A stretch of 64,000 bases of DNA. Origin: Pedobacter sp. Its GTDB lineage: Bacteria; Bacteroidota; Bacteroidia; Sphingobacteriales; Sphingobacteriaceae. The DNA lies in assembly GCF_031119335.1 (NCBI RefSeq), contig NZ_JAVHXT010000003.1, positions 167,385 to 231,384 on the forward strand. Direction: 5' to 3'. The position numbers and the translations under genes were made by a program. Under the pieces are notes generated by a model that saw nothing but the letters and a program-made list of their open reading frames with translations, was not told the origin of the DNA and ran no database searches. Of this stretch, positions 55,257 through 64,000 are shown piece by piece; within the stretch, counting starts at the first letter, position 1; each line of letters opens with the position of its first letter.

Positions 55257-56354
55257 CTATCTGCTTTTATAACTATATCCATACCATTTATTAAGGAAAT
55301 TGATGATTGCCCTATTAAACCGCTCGGCAGAAATTTCTCTAATTGCCTCATTATTTCTAACGGTAATACCCGGAGTTTCTGCTTGTATAGACGAAATGTT
55401 ATCACGATATCCCTTTGTAGCGCCATAAACTGCAGTACCATATTTACGGGTACAGTATCCACCATTAAAGTAAGGACGTTTTTTAGGGTTTCCGTTTGCA
55501 TCTGTACCAAAAAGCTCTGCATTTGCCTCTATGGTTTTAATCCTAGTTCCTGGCACTGCAATTACCTTTTCAGCCTCTAACAATCCGCCGAAGCTGTAAG
55601 GCCCTCTTATTAATTGCGAAAATGGCACTTGAGGATTTGCTTTCGCAATGGCAGCAATAGAAGATGAATCCGCTAGTTTATCCAAATATTCATCGCTCTG
55701 CGAAATAGCAGCCGCACTTAAACCATAACCCAATTCCGTCTGATCAATAAACTTACTATTTAGCTCTTTGCCACTTACTGAAATATAAGGCTGTGGATTT
55801 TGATAAGTGTGTGCCTGGCCGTGCAAATCTAAAAACAGCGCACCTTTTCCATTTTTCTGCACTTCAGCCATTCTTTCTCGGGCAGCTTTTAACAAATTAT
55901 GGTAGCTCAAGTAAGTATTTTTAGCATCTTCGTTGGTATATCTTTTGTCCACCTCGTTCGGATAAGTGTTTGGATCTACCCTTTTCCGCCCAATCGCGTT
56001 GATTACAATCCAAGCCCTCTTTTTAGTAGATGATTTAAAATTAGCAGCTATCTCAAAAGCCAATGGCAGCGTATTGATATCTCTTCCAGTAGTGCCAGTT
56101 TCGGGAATTTCTGGATTTCCTATCGCCACACCATCATGAGGCACGCCCAACAATAAGGGCGCATCATCGTCGCCAACCACTAACTTTGTATAGTTTTTAA
56201 AACCGTAGACCGTGTCGCCAGGCTTATAGGTTTTTCCTTCGTAGGTGAACAACGTATCGTTTGTTTTATCACCGCTTTTAAATGATAAAGCGATAACCAA
56301 CAAAGCAGGCAATACAAGGCATACCTGCAAGGGCTTTAGTTTTGTAGTTTTCAT
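55257..56354 (-). CDS. Exported N-formylglutamate-amidohydrolase-like protein
   Basis: 365 residues. Seen: hydrophobic N-terminus (about 8-24), PLLLGVPHDGVAIGNPEI with PHDG and LFLDLHGQAHTY with DLHG, which match the metal site of N-formylglutamate amidohydrolase-like zinc hydrolases; later RRKYGTAVYG-like and NNEAIREISAERFN segments. Known: FGase-fold enzymes cleave N-acyl amino acids; the true substrate is not deducible. Followed at once by the DUF4397 gene. Confidence 0.75.
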   Translation of the reverse strand: MKTTKLKPLQVCLVLPALLVIALSFKSGDKTNDTLFTYEGKTYKPGDTVYGFKNYTKLVVGDDDAPLLLGVPHDGVAIGNPEIPETGTTGRDINTLPLAFEIAANFKSSTKKRAWIVINAIGRKRVDPNTYPNEVDKRYTNEDAKNTYLSYHNLLKAARERMAEVQKNGKGALFLDLHGQAHTYQNPQPYISVSGKELNSKFIDQTELGYGLSAAAISQSDEYLDKLADSSSIAAIAKANPQVPFSQLIRGPYSFGGLLEAEKVIAVPGTRIKTIEANAELFGTDANGNPKKRPYFNGGYCTRKYGTAVYGATKGYRDNISSIQAETPGITVRNNEAIREISAERFNRAIINFLNKWYGYSYKSR

Positions 56355-56619
56355 CTATAACCGTTTTTATTATAGACTGCATTTGCGGCAAGAAGGCTCG
56401 AATAATTTTATTTTTTTTCTCAATTAATCAACTCTAACACGAAATGATTAACATTCTTAGATAAATTTGAAAATCTACGGCAATAACTCTTGCTATATTC
56501 GTCCCTCTTTCCGCTTTACTGCGTTGGCAAACATAGGTTTGCCAAACGTTTTCGCTACAATAGGGTTTATTTAACAACAGCTTTTCTATCATGGCTAAAA
56601 TCCAACCGTAAAAGCAATG

Positions 56620-58632
56620 CTATTTATGAAATGTAACGGAAACCTTTGTCCACCGTACCAAATCTGGGATATCGTAATACGACAATACATTATGAACTAC
56701 CAGATTGTATCTATCTTTCGCCAAAGGCTGTTGTAGTATTTGCTGGTAACTTTCTAAGCATTCGTACAAATTTAAATTGACTATATTTTCTCGGAACAAA
56801 GACGCATACAGCCCCGCCAACCCTATATTACCTTTGGCGTTCAGTTCTAAAGCAGCATTTTTCAATTGCGAGTGCAGAGATACAAACTCCAGCAGCGAAA
56901 AAACATCTGTAGTTCTCTGGCCCAAAAGCGGCTTACCAATGTGTAGCGCCAACATTGCGTTTCGATAATCTTTACTAAAATATTTCGGATCGTTCAATTC
57001 CAATTTATCAGCAGTTTCTCCCGTACCACGCAAATCAGCAAAAATAACAGCCACATCCTGCTGATCAATGTACTGTTGCATTAAACCTAAACTATCAACA
57101 AGTTTGTTTTTGCCATCTTCGCTTATCCAAACTATTACTTTTTTCACTGGCTTTTGCGAATAATAAACCAAAGCAGGTATGGGCACTTCATCTTCTTTTC
57201 TGATAATCACTTTGTGGAAAACAGCAAATTTAGCTTTTACTTGCCCAAGTTCTTCCACCTCAACTTTACGCTCTTCGGTGTTAATATTCAAAAGCTTTCG
57301 AATTACTTTTTGACGTTCTGCTGAACCTTGTTTTTTAAACTTTTCTCTACTTTCTGCGTATGCACTAAATAGTAATTCGTTTTGTTGTTGTACGTTAATC
57401 TCATTGGGAAAGCTGAGACTTACTTTGTGTTTTGTACTTGAAAAAAGTTCTCGGTCTGTAAGTGTTTTAAACTCGGGTTCAACAATAGTTTTATCATCGT
57501 TGTAAAACCATTTCCGGAACCACTGCACGGCTTTTTCTCTTTTTGGCCTTGAAATTCCATGTCCATCATCGTAAGTGAACAATGCTATTTTTTCTGCCTC
57601 GCCAATACTAGCGTAAACTTTTTCAAGGTCATCAAAAGATTGCAGCGTACCATTGTAATCTATAAAATCGTAACGACCAGCTAAAATCAATGTCGGCTTT
57701 GGAGCTGCAGCAATGAGGTAATCGCTCATTTCAAGCAATTGCGCACCTTCGTTCGGGATTTGCGCACAACCATCGGCAGCGCCAGTGGCAGCAAAAGTGT
57801 TTTCTCTGCTTGCCAAGTAGCTGCATGGAACTATCGCTCTCACTCTATCATCAATCGCCGCAAAATAAATGGCTTGCATCCCTCCGCCACTATTGCCCAA
57901 CACGCCAATTTTTGCGGGATCCACTTCCTTTCTTGTCACTAGGTAATCTAAACCGCGTTGATTATCGAACAATTCATAAGCAGCCACCGAAGTTCCCAAT
58001 AAATTAGAAGAAAGGTTGAGTAATGTATGTTCTGTGGTAGATCCTCTCGTTTGCGCTTTTCCATTTTCATCAGTTAACTGCACTCGCTCACTCTGCGAAA
58101 TTGGATCGATCACAAAAACCACAAAGCCATTTTTTGCTAAAAGGATAGCTGTTTTCTGGTAACTTTCTGTCGCTTTTGAAACATCCTCGTGACCACAGAA
58201 CAACAGCACGGCCGGGAACTTACCGCTTCCATTAGGTAAATATAAATTAGCAGTAACACGGTGTTTTTCAAAGCTTTGATAAACGATTTTCTCTATCCGA
58301 TAACCGTCTTGTTTTACTTCGCCAGTAACTTGAGGGTTTAATGCAGCTTTTTCGGGTAATTTACCGAAGACTTGCTTTGCTTTCTGTTTTACAGCTTTAA
58401 TATAAGTTAACGTCTGTTCTTTGGATTTCAAAGCATTATTAAAATCAGCTCTGCGTTCATCATATTGTTGATGCATTTGTTGCACCAAATAGGTATTTAA
58501 GCTTACATCGGCTTTCCAATCTAATACGTTGTATTGTTTTTGGGCATTGGTTTTTATCGAACCTAAAAATAAAATAATTATAATGTTAGCTGTATTCACC
58601 AAGCTTTTACATCTTCCCACAAATCTTTCCAT
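56620..58632 (-). CDS. Exported alpha/beta-hydrolase (esterase), likely two hydrolase halves
   Basis: About 670 residues. Seen: signal peptide-like IIIILFLGSIKTNAQ, then an alpha/beta-hydrolase with LLFCGHEDVSK, nucleophile GNSGGGMQAIYF, IDPISQSERVQ, late DYNGTLQS-type acidic and GHGISRPKR histidine motif (about 100-400); the last third (VIVWISEDGKNKL ... ADLRGTGETADK) is a second, degenerate hydrolase-like segment. Resembles acetylxylan-esterase-like enzymes; near the pectin genes it may deacetylate. Start unsure: ATG 58632 lies inside the remains of another gene, GTG 58599 or TTG 58602 may be real. Confidence 0.8.
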   Translation of the reverse strand: MERFVGRCKSLVNTANIIIILFLGSIKTNAQKQYNVLDWKADVSLNTYLVQQMHQQYDERRADFNNALKSKEQTLTYIKAVKQKAKQVFGKLPEKAALNPQVTGEVKQDGYRIEKIVYQSFEKHRVTANLYLPNGSGKFPAVLLFCGHEDVSKATESYQKTAILLAKNGFVVFVIDPISQSERVQLTDENGKAQTRGSTTEHTLLNLSSNLLGTSVAAYELFDNQRGLDYLVTRKEVDPAKIGVLGNSGGGMQAIYFAAIDDRVRAIVPCSYLASRENTFAATGAADGCAQIPNEGAQLLEMSDYLIAAAPKPTLILAGRYDFIDYNGTLQSFDDLEKVYASIGEAEKIALFTYDDGHGISRPKREKAVQWFRKWFYNDDKTIVEPEFKTLTDRELFSSTKHKVSLSFPNEINVQQQNELLFSAYAESREKFKKQGSAERQKVIRKLLNINTEERKVEVEELGQVKAKFAVFHKVIIRKEDEVPIPALVYYSQKPVKKVIVWISEDGKNKLVDSLGLMQQYIDQQDVAVIFADLRGTGETADKLELNDPKYFSKDYRNAMLALHIGKPLLGQRTTDVFSLLEFVSLHSQLKNAALELNAKGNIGLAGLYASLFRENIVNLNLYECLESYQQILQQPLAKDRYNLVVHNVLSYYDIPDLVRWTKVSVTFHK

Positions 58633-58895
58633 TCTGGATTAAGTTTTTCAATGAGTTTAATTTTCTTTGATCGGCTTCCCCCTTTAATCCTCTTCTCTTC
58701 CGCAATCGCCTCTTCTATATTAGAATACGATCAGAAATACACAAGTTTATTTACATTATATTTGGAAGAGAATGATTTTGGAAATAATTTCTCTCTATGT
58801 TCTATCATCCTAAAAAGCAAATCCGAAGTTACTCCAGTATATAGAGTAGTGTGCGTATAATTTGTTAGGATGTAAACTACTCCGCCTCTTTGCAT
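58596..58895 (-). pseudogene. GIY-YIG nuclease-like gene broken by a stop codon
   Basis: The minus strand reads MQRGGVVYILTNYTHTTLYT and GVTSDLLFRMIEHREKL, then in codon 55 (58733-58731) TGA interrupts ...NKLVYF*SYSNIEEAIAEEK; the frame then continues to KIKLIEKLNPEWKDLW and a stop at 58596. This is a URI/GIY-YIG domain of about 99 codons (VYILTN.. YTG.. R, E-AI..EK). Family members may cut DNA. Broken as read; its 3' end overlaps the esterase gene by 37 bases. A sequencing error or a recoded stop is the alternative. Confidence 0.75.
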
Positions 58896-58926
58896 ACTTC
58901 AATATAAGAAAAAAATTAAAGCGATA

Positions 58927-59158
58927 AAGATTGCTTCACTCTCCAGCTCATCCCTTCCCTTCTATTCGCAATGACGGTAAAACGTTCGTCATTGCGAGGA
59001 GGCACGACAGCCTGCTCCGATAGTTCTGAGAACCAATCTTTCATGCTTTACTATCTATAAAGATTGCTTCACGCCATTGCTCATTCCAACGCTTCAGTTC
59101 GCAATGACGCTCCTATTTTCGTCATTGCGAGGAGGCACGACGAAGCAATCTTTCATGC
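58927..59158. repeat. Tandem cluster of family A repeat arms
   Basis: Order of arms: AGATTGCTTC..TTCGCAATGACG (58927-58976), CGTCATTGCGAGGAGGCACG (58986-), AGATTGCTTC..CGCAATGACG (59060-59109), CGTCATTGCGAGGAGGCACG with GAAGCAATCTTTCATGC (59119-59158). The 340-base gap has no gene. Confidence 0.85.
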
Positions 59159-59235
59159 AAAAATGCACGAACAATTCCACCACTTTCCATCCGTATATCC
59201 TTTAGAATTATAAGTACTTCTGCAATAACAAACCA

Positions 59236-60270
59236 TTAAAAATTATTCGCCTTTAACCACTTCGGATATTCCTTCGCCAATAAGTTTTGAGCAAAAGTGC
59301 CATACCAAGCATATCCGTACCTGCGTTCTTGACTAACGTCTTCAATTCTATCTTTAATGGAGTTATCACGATCGCCGAATATAGGCTTGTTGGTTTGTAA
59401 ATCGTAAAAACGGGCCCAACTCACAGCATCTGGATCTTTAACTAAACCCCTATCCTTTTCTGCTATTTTATCGTACCTAACTCCTACTATCTTCGTGCTT
59501 TCGAACCATGCCACTGCGTTTGCAATTGCAGTTTTCACTTCTGCCGATGGATTTTTCAGCTTCATTAGAAATCGCACCACTCCTACCGACTCGCCCGTAC
59601 TTAATGATGCAGGTTCGAATGCTCTTGCCTTAGCTGGGGTCAACTTATTTTCGTCGTATTGTGCCGCCCAAATAGATGGCTTTCCATTTTGCACAAATTG
59701 TGTTTTTAAGATACACTCTAGGCCTCGCTTCACAGCTTCTTCAGCTTTAGCAATATATTTGGCGTCTACCAATTCGAAACCATTTGTTTTGTAAGCAATG
59801 TTTAGCATCACTGTTAAAGCATTGATCATTGCATTATCATTAAAAGTAATTTCTGCTCGGTAACTGCTTCTATCTGGATAATATTGCGGCCAACCGCCGT
59901 TAGCGTATTGTGCTTCTAATAAATAGTCGATGCCTTTTTTTGCTGCTTTTAAATAAGCTTGGTTTCCTGTATTTTTAAAAGCTAGCATCAAAGCGTTAAT
60001 TTCTCTTGTAGTTGCTGCATTATCAATAGTTGCATGTAACGAAGATGTAGCCTTGATTTTCTCCAACAACGCATCTGTAATTGGAAGTTCGTATTTCACC
60101 ACACTTTTATCCTGCAGTTGTTTTGGCCAACCACCATTACTTAACTGATACACCAACATTTTTTCAGCAACGGTATCGGTTTTTACCTCGGCAGTTTTAC
60201 TGACGTTTTGTGCCGTAGCGCAACTGCTTAAACAAATACAAGATATAAGGATGATAATGATATTTTTCAT
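59236..60270 (-). CDS. Pectate lyase, PL10 family lipoprotein
   Basis: 344 residues from MKNIIIILISC; the frame is open 20 codons more upstream. Seen: lipobox CLSSC with C17, then a helical toroid-type domain with SNGGWPKQLQDKS, AQYANGGWPQYYPDRSSYRA, ITFNDNAMINALTVML and the late FEPASLSTGESVGVVRFLM, as in PL10 (PelA) lyases. Reaction: beta-elimination of polygalacturonate. Probably outer-membrane bound. Follows the GH105 gene (81 bases, with a hairpin). Confidence 0.92.
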   Translation of the reverse strand: MKNIIIILISCICLSSCATAQNVSKTAEVKTDTVAEKMLVYQLSNGGWPKQLQDKSVVKYELPITDALLEKIKATSSLHATIDNAATTREINALMLAFKNTGNQAYLKAAKKGIDYLLEAQYANGGWPQYYPDRSSYRAEITFNDNAMINALTVMLNIAYKTNGFELVDAKYIAKAEEAVKRGLECILKTQFVQNGKPSIWAAQYDENKLTPAKARAFEPASLSTGESVGVVRFLMKLKNPSAEVKTAIANAVAWFESTKIVGVRYDKIAEKDRGLVKDPDAVSWARFYDLQTNKPIFGDRDNSIKDRIEDVSQERRYGYAWYGTFAQNLLAKEYPKWLKANNF

Positions 60271-60283
60271 TGCCGTTTGTTTT

Positions 60284-60345
60284 GCCACAGATACACAGAT
60301 ATAATTTGCAATGGATAGTAAGTAAATCATCTGTGCATCTGTGGC
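60284..60345. repeat. Near-perfect inverted repeat (GCCACAGATACACAGAT)
   Basis: 60284-60300 pairs with 60329-60345 (ATCTGTGCATCTGTGGC) at 16 of 17 bases. Lies between GH105 and PL10, so its RNA hairpin could tune the stability of their transcript. Confidence 0.7.
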
Positions 60346-60351
60346 TAATTC

Positions 60352-62286
60352 CTATTTCTTAGCTAACGCTTGTTTTGCCAACCAATTCACCAATTCTTGT
60401 CCGGCTTCGTAGTTTTTATAATTAGAAGGAAGCCTTCTACCGTCTACGTATTCGTTGTACAACCAAGGGTCGCCAATTACGAAAACAGTTCCTTTGCCAT
60501 GCTTAGTTACCGACATTACATCGTCGCCATCCTTATCTTTTAAGATTGATTTTGCAGCACCAGATAATTTCAAACTACTGTACTCTTTAATGAATAAATC
60601 TTTTGGTTTGAAAATTGCATTGCCAGCCGGAACAACCACCTTTGCGGTTTCGTAATTACCTGCTACCGGCACAGTACCTTTGCTATCGCCATTAAAATGA
60701 ACGCCAAACACGTTGGCTAGCTTATTGAAATTCGTTAGCTCAACATTTGGTGCATCGTTACCCATCAAAACTAAAACACCACCTGCTTTAACCCAAGCCT
60801 CAATTTGTTTGATATCGGTAGCGGAAACAAACTTAGGATTAGGGTTTTCCTTTTCAAAATCTGGATCTACGATAATGTAAACCGAAGCATTTTTCAAATT
60901 AACCGCTGTTGGTGCTTGATATAAGGTGCTCAACTTAAACCCCGAGTTACTAAATTGATCTCTCCAGAAAGAAAACCCCGGATTTGGACGTTCGTCCCAT
61001 TTGTAATGCCAAGATTGGTCGTTATTGTTCTGGTCTTTCTTTACTTCGTTATTGAAATACGAATCTAACACCACGGTTTTACCTTTACCTGGCTTCGGCA
61101 TTGCCGCAATTTCCATTTCATTAAGCGCCAATAAAAATGCACCTACACCTTTCGGATCGTTGGTAATTACTTTCTCGCTGATGTAGTACTCGTAACTGCC
61201 ATCGCGATATGGTTTACCGCCCAAGCCAGACACTTCTACTGTGCCTTTCAGACTAATTTTACCAGGCGCATCTTGCTGTACAAACTCCTTTTGTATGCCT
61301 TTGTAACCCTTATCTGCCACTGCAAAATAAGAAGCAGGCAACCAACCATTTCTTACTGCTTTGGCAATAGCATACACAAACATGCTCGATGCAGATGCCT
61401 CTACATAGTTCCCTTTAGCTGTAGGTTTATCTAAAATATCGAACCATAAACCTGTTTTGGGGTCTTGTACTTTTTGTACCGCAGTTGCAAAACGAGTTAA
61501 AATGCTTATGATTTCTTTTCTACGTGGATGGTTTTCGGGGAAGTTCTCCAAAACATCTACCATAGCCATACCGTACCAACCCATTGCCCTGCCCCAGAAG
61601 TTTGGCGATCGGCCAGTAGTTTTGTCTGCCCAAGCTTCTGCTTTCGACTCATCCCAACCATGGTACATTAAACCAGTTTTAGCATCTCTTGAGTTTTTCT
61701 CCATCCAAACAAATTGGTTGGCAATATCATCAAATGCTTTATCCTCTTTAATTAAAGCGGCATACTCTGCATAAAAAGGTTGCCCCATGTACAAACCATC
61801 TAACCACATTTGGTAAGGATAAATTTTCTTATGCCAAAAACCACCTTCTTTGGTACGCGGATGTTGTTTCAACTGCTCCCAAAGTGTTGTAGCAGCTTTA
61901 AAGTATTTTTTCTGACCAGTTACTTTGTATAAAGTCAATAATGTACGACCGTTTTTAACATTGTCGATATTGTAATCGCTCTGCTTATAACGTTGTATCT
62001 CTCCATATTTGGTTACGAAAAAATCCATGCTCTTCTGCATGTAATTAAAATATTCGCCATTTGCTGTACGTTTCCAAATCCCCTCTATTCCTTCTAAAAC
62101 CACACCTTGGTCATAAGCCCATTTTACCCTTTTTGGCTTAGCTGGATTTAGGTTCAAAGAATCTTTCCAAATTTCCATTACCGTAGCCGCCATTTGCTGC
62201 GAAAGAGGCTGCACTTGAGCTGCTGCACTAAATGATAAAGCGGTTAATGAAAATGCTACTACACTATATTTAAAGATGTTATTCAT
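60352..62286 (-). CDS. Unsaturated rhamnogalacturonyl hydrolase (GH105) fused to a DUF4350-like domain
   Basis: 644 residues, signal peptide (FSLTALSFSAAAQ). Seen: an (alpha/alpha)6-barrel at about 30-385, with YQMWLDGLYMGQPFYAEYA near the catalytic aspartate and YHGWDESKAEAWADK, WGRAMGWYGMAMVDVL, as in YteR/YesR; the last 230 residues (from KTVVLDSYFNNEV) contain VYIIVDPDFEKENPNPK and GKGTVFVIGDPWLYNEY, a DUF4350-like domain. Known: GH105 splits unsaturated galacturonyl from oligosaccharides. Three bases separate it from GH28. Confidence 0.92.
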   Translation of the reverse strand: MNNIFKYSVVAFSLTALSFSAAAQVQPLSQQMAATVMEIWKDSLNLNPAKPKRVKWAYDQGVVLEGIEGIWKRTANGEYFNYMQKSMDFFVTKYGEIQRYKQSDYNIDNVKNGRTLLTLYKVTGQKKYFKAATTLWEQLKQHPRTKEGGFWHKKIYPYQMWLDGLYMGQPFYAEYAALIKEDKAFDDIANQFVWMEKNSRDAKTGLMYHGWDESKAEAWADKTTGRSPNFWGRAMGWYGMAMVDVLENFPENHPRRKEIISILTRFATAVQKVQDPKTGLWFDILDKPTAKGNYVEASASSMFVYAIAKAVRNGWLPASYFAVADKGYKGIQKEFVQQDAPGKISLKGTVEVSGLGGKPYRDGSYEYYISEKVITNDPKGVGAFLLALNEMEIAAMPKPGKGKTVVLDSYFNNEVKKDQNNNDQSWHYKWDERPNPGFSFWRDQFSNSGFKLSTLYQAPTAVNLKNASVYIIVDPDFEKENPNPKFVSATDIKQIEAWVKAGGVLVLMGNDAPNVELTNFNKLANVFGVHFNGDSKGTVPVAGNYETAKVVVPAGNAIFKPKDLFIKEYSSLKLSGAAKSILKDKDGDDVMSVTKHGKGTVFVIGDPWLYNEYVDGRRLPSNYKNYEAGQELVNWLAKQALAKK

Positions 62287-62289
62287 GTA

Positions 62290-63969
62290 CTACTTATTAA
62301 TTTGCAATGATTTTTCTTGTGCACCAGCTAAAAATTCGGCTTGCTTTTGTGCTTTAGAAACGTCTAAACCTGAGGTTTTAATATTACTGTTTCTATCTCC
62401 AGAAATTCTGAACAATAAATCTGCACTATTATAACTGATATTTTTCAGGTTCACATCATTTCCATTTTGGATATTGATTAGCGGATTGCCATGTTCAATA
62501 GTCAATTTTACATTATTTAGATTGATATTTTTACCTTCTTGGATATCAATTCCTTTCTTAGACTTAATGTTGATGTTATTTAAGTTGATGTTTGCAATGC
62601 TCATTTCTGGCAAACCACGAACAAAAATTGCTTTATCTGCGCCATCGCAAACTACATTATTGATAAAGAAGTCTTTAAAAACTGGGGTTTCTTCCGTAAC
62701 AGGCAATGTTTCTACTTTTGGTGCATCACGCTTATCGCCTACCAAAGGTATTGGATCTACGGCTGCATAATACATATCAAACAAAATGGCTTCTCCTGGA
62801 ATATCCATCATGTTAATGTTTTTAATGTGGATATTTTCTACCACACCACCTCTACCGCGGGTAGTTTTGAAACGCAAACCAATATCGGTACCAATAAAAG
62901 TACAATCAGACACAAAGATGTTTTTAGCACCACCGCTCATTTCGCTACCAATTACAAAACCTCCGTGTGCATGGTAAACGGTGCTGTTTCGGATAATTAC
63001 GTTTTCAGTTGGCATGGCACGTTTTCTGCCCCAAGCATCGCGACCAGATTTGATACAAATTCCATCATCACCAACATCGAAAGTACTGTTTTCTACTAGC
63101 ACGTTTTTACAAGATTCGATATCTAAACCATCACCATTTTGCGCATACCAAGGGTTTTTAGCATAAACATTTCTAATAGTTACATCTTCACACATTAGTG
63201 GATGAATGTTCCAAGCTGCCGAATTTTGAAAGGTAACACCTTCTAGTAACACTTTCTTGCATGAGGTAAACACCAACAAATTCGGTCGGAAGAAATCTTT
63301 CAACGAATCATAATACGCTGCACTTTTATCAGCACGAATTTCGCCTGGGTTACCTTTTATTTTAGACCCTTCCAAGCTTTTTTGCGAAGGATACCAAGTT
63401 TTTTTATCTTCAGTTAGTACACCGCCAGAAGCAACTAAATTCTTCCACTGGCTTTCAGTTAACTTGCTTTTTTTAACGAAACGCCAAGCATCACCACCTC
63501 CATCTACAATACCATAGCCGGTAACCGCAATATTGGTTTGGTTAACCGCCCATAATGGCGATTGGTTGCGCATTTGTGGCAAACCTTCCCAATTACTTTG
63601 CACTAAAGCATATTGGCTAAAATCTCTCGTAAACTGCAAAATAGCATTATGCGCCAAGTGCAGGTTAACGTTGCTTTTAAGTTCAACAGGACCAGTAACC
63701 CATAAACCCTTTGGCACCAAAACTACTCCACCACCTTTTTTATTGCAAGCCACAATAGCGTCGTTAATGCTTTTTGTTACTAAAGTTACACCGTCACTTT
63801 TGGCACCGTAATTCACAATATTAAAAGTATCTTTCTTGAAAGAAGTTTGAGCTACCACTGGTAAATTATCAAAAGAGTATGCCTTCTTAGTGCTCTTTTG
63901 TGCTTGCGAAAGCATTGGCGCAGCAATAGCAAAAGCAAATATTGAAGCAACAATTTTCTTCATGTTCAT
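62290..63969 (-). CDS. Polygalacturonase, GH28 family
   Basis: 559 residues, signal peptide (VASIFAFAIAAPM, cleavage near SQAQ). Seen: parallel beta-helix with pectinase motifs: FNIVNYGAKSDGVTLVTKS, NGDGLDIESCKN, FDVGDDGICIKSGRD (catalytic aspartates DD) and AHGGFVIGSEMSGG (catalytic-site histidine region). Starts ATG 63969 or two codons later at 63963. Reaction: hydrolysis of polygalacturonic acid or rhamnogalacturonan. First gene of the GH28-GH105-PL10 unit; upstream promoter lies at or beyond the window end. Confidence 0.95.
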   Translation of the reverse strand: MNMKKIVASIFAFAIAAPMLSQAQKSTKKAYSFDNLPVVAQTSFKKDTFNIVNYGAKSDGVTLVTKSINDAIVACNKKGGGVVLVPKGLWVTGPVELKSNVNLHLAHNAILQFTRDFSQYALVQSNWEGLPQMRNQSPLWAVNQTNIAVTGYGIVDGGGDAWRFVKKSKLTESQWKNLVASGGVLTEDKKTWYPSQKSLEGSKIKGNPGEIRADKSAAYYDSLKDFFRPNLLVFTSCKKVLLEGVTFQNSAAWNIHPLMCEDVTIRNVYAKNPWYAQNGDGLDIESCKNVLVENSTFDVGDDGICIKSGRDAWGRKRAMPTENVIIRNSTVYHAHGGFVIGSEMSGGAKNIFVSDCTFIGTDIGLRFKTTRGRGGVVENIHIKNINMMDIPGEAILFDMYYAAVDPIPLVGDKRDAPKVETLPVTEETPVFKDFFINNVVCDGADKAIFVRGLPEMSIANINLNNINIKSKKGIDIQEGKNINLNNVKLTIEHGNPLINIQNGNDVNLKNISYNSADLLFRISGDRNSNIKTSGLDVSKAQKQAEFLAGAQEKSLQINK

Positions 63970-64000
63970 GTGTGTATTTATAAATGGTTATCTATTGAAA

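Noticed and set aside
1..64000. CRISPR array
   Set aside because: The many repeats are dispersed palindromes of mixed spacing, with no regular direct-repeat and spacer pattern and no cas genes.

Overview
This window looks like a piece of a Bacteroidota chromosome, most likely family Sphingobacteriaceae (Pedobacter-like). The reasons are inference from gene content: a PorP/SprF protein with a gliding-motility C-terminal domain protein (type IX secretion), two FucP-type sugar transporters, a BtuB-like TonB receptor, GH28/GH105/PL10 pectin enzymes, TAnnTTTG promoter boxes, moderate-to-low GC, and very many short palindromic interspersed repeats. Genes are dense, with no phage, plasmid or CRISPR region.

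Layout. 1-9.9 kb (+): end of an RND efflux pump with its outer-membrane channel, a secreted protein of unknown role, an AI-2E family transporter, a NatAB-like ABC exporter, a GNAT acetyltransferase and a MepB protein. 10-18.5 kb: TonB receptor divergent from a MocR regulator, EttA, a polysaccharide deacetylase, a NamZ-type (GH171) hydrolase and MarC. 18.7-26.7 kb (-): RsmB/NOP methyltransferase, a periplasmic-binding lipoprotein behind guaA, dCMP deaminase and two sugar transporters. 26.9-34.8 kb: LysE exporter, then an extracytoplasmic flavin/redox cluster (ApbE, PepSY-flavoreductase, DUF2271, ankyrin protein), then a CNNM/CorC protein. 35-41.7 kb: tRNA-His with a textbook promoter and terminator, a divergent kinase/regulator pair, alpha-amylase, citrate synthase, a DUF3347 lipoprotein and a small barrel protein. 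42-46.6 kb (-): a compact operon of a DUF1801-like protein, a protein resembling phage homing-endonuclease tails, miaA, a D12-class adenine methylase and a PD-(D/E)XK endonuclease. 46.9-48.3 kb (+): an MBL/beta-CASP nuclease. 48.5-54.2 kb (-): a four-gene adhesin/PorP operon. 54.6-64 kb (-): secreted esterase/amidohydrolase genes and a pectin-degradation cluster.

How the genes work together. The pectin genes (GH28, GH105, PL10, probably the esterase) form a depolymerisation cassette; no SusC/SusD pair is inside the window. The ApbE/PepSY/DUF2271 genes fit a periplasmic flavinylation and electron-transfer module. In the 48.5-54.2 kb operon the domains of one giant adhesin are spread over three separately exported proteins, and only the last one carries a type IX sorting domain. 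The C-terminal tails of the first two look like the edge strand missing from the N-terminal Ig-like domain of the next protein. This is the most unusual feature of the window and is a hypothesis.

Non-coding structure. At least eight families of palindromic repeats occupy nearly every longer gap. One copy seems to supply the start codon of apbE, one the last residues of the MocR regulator, and a 149-bp MITE-like insertion with a 6-bp target duplication sits inside another repeat.
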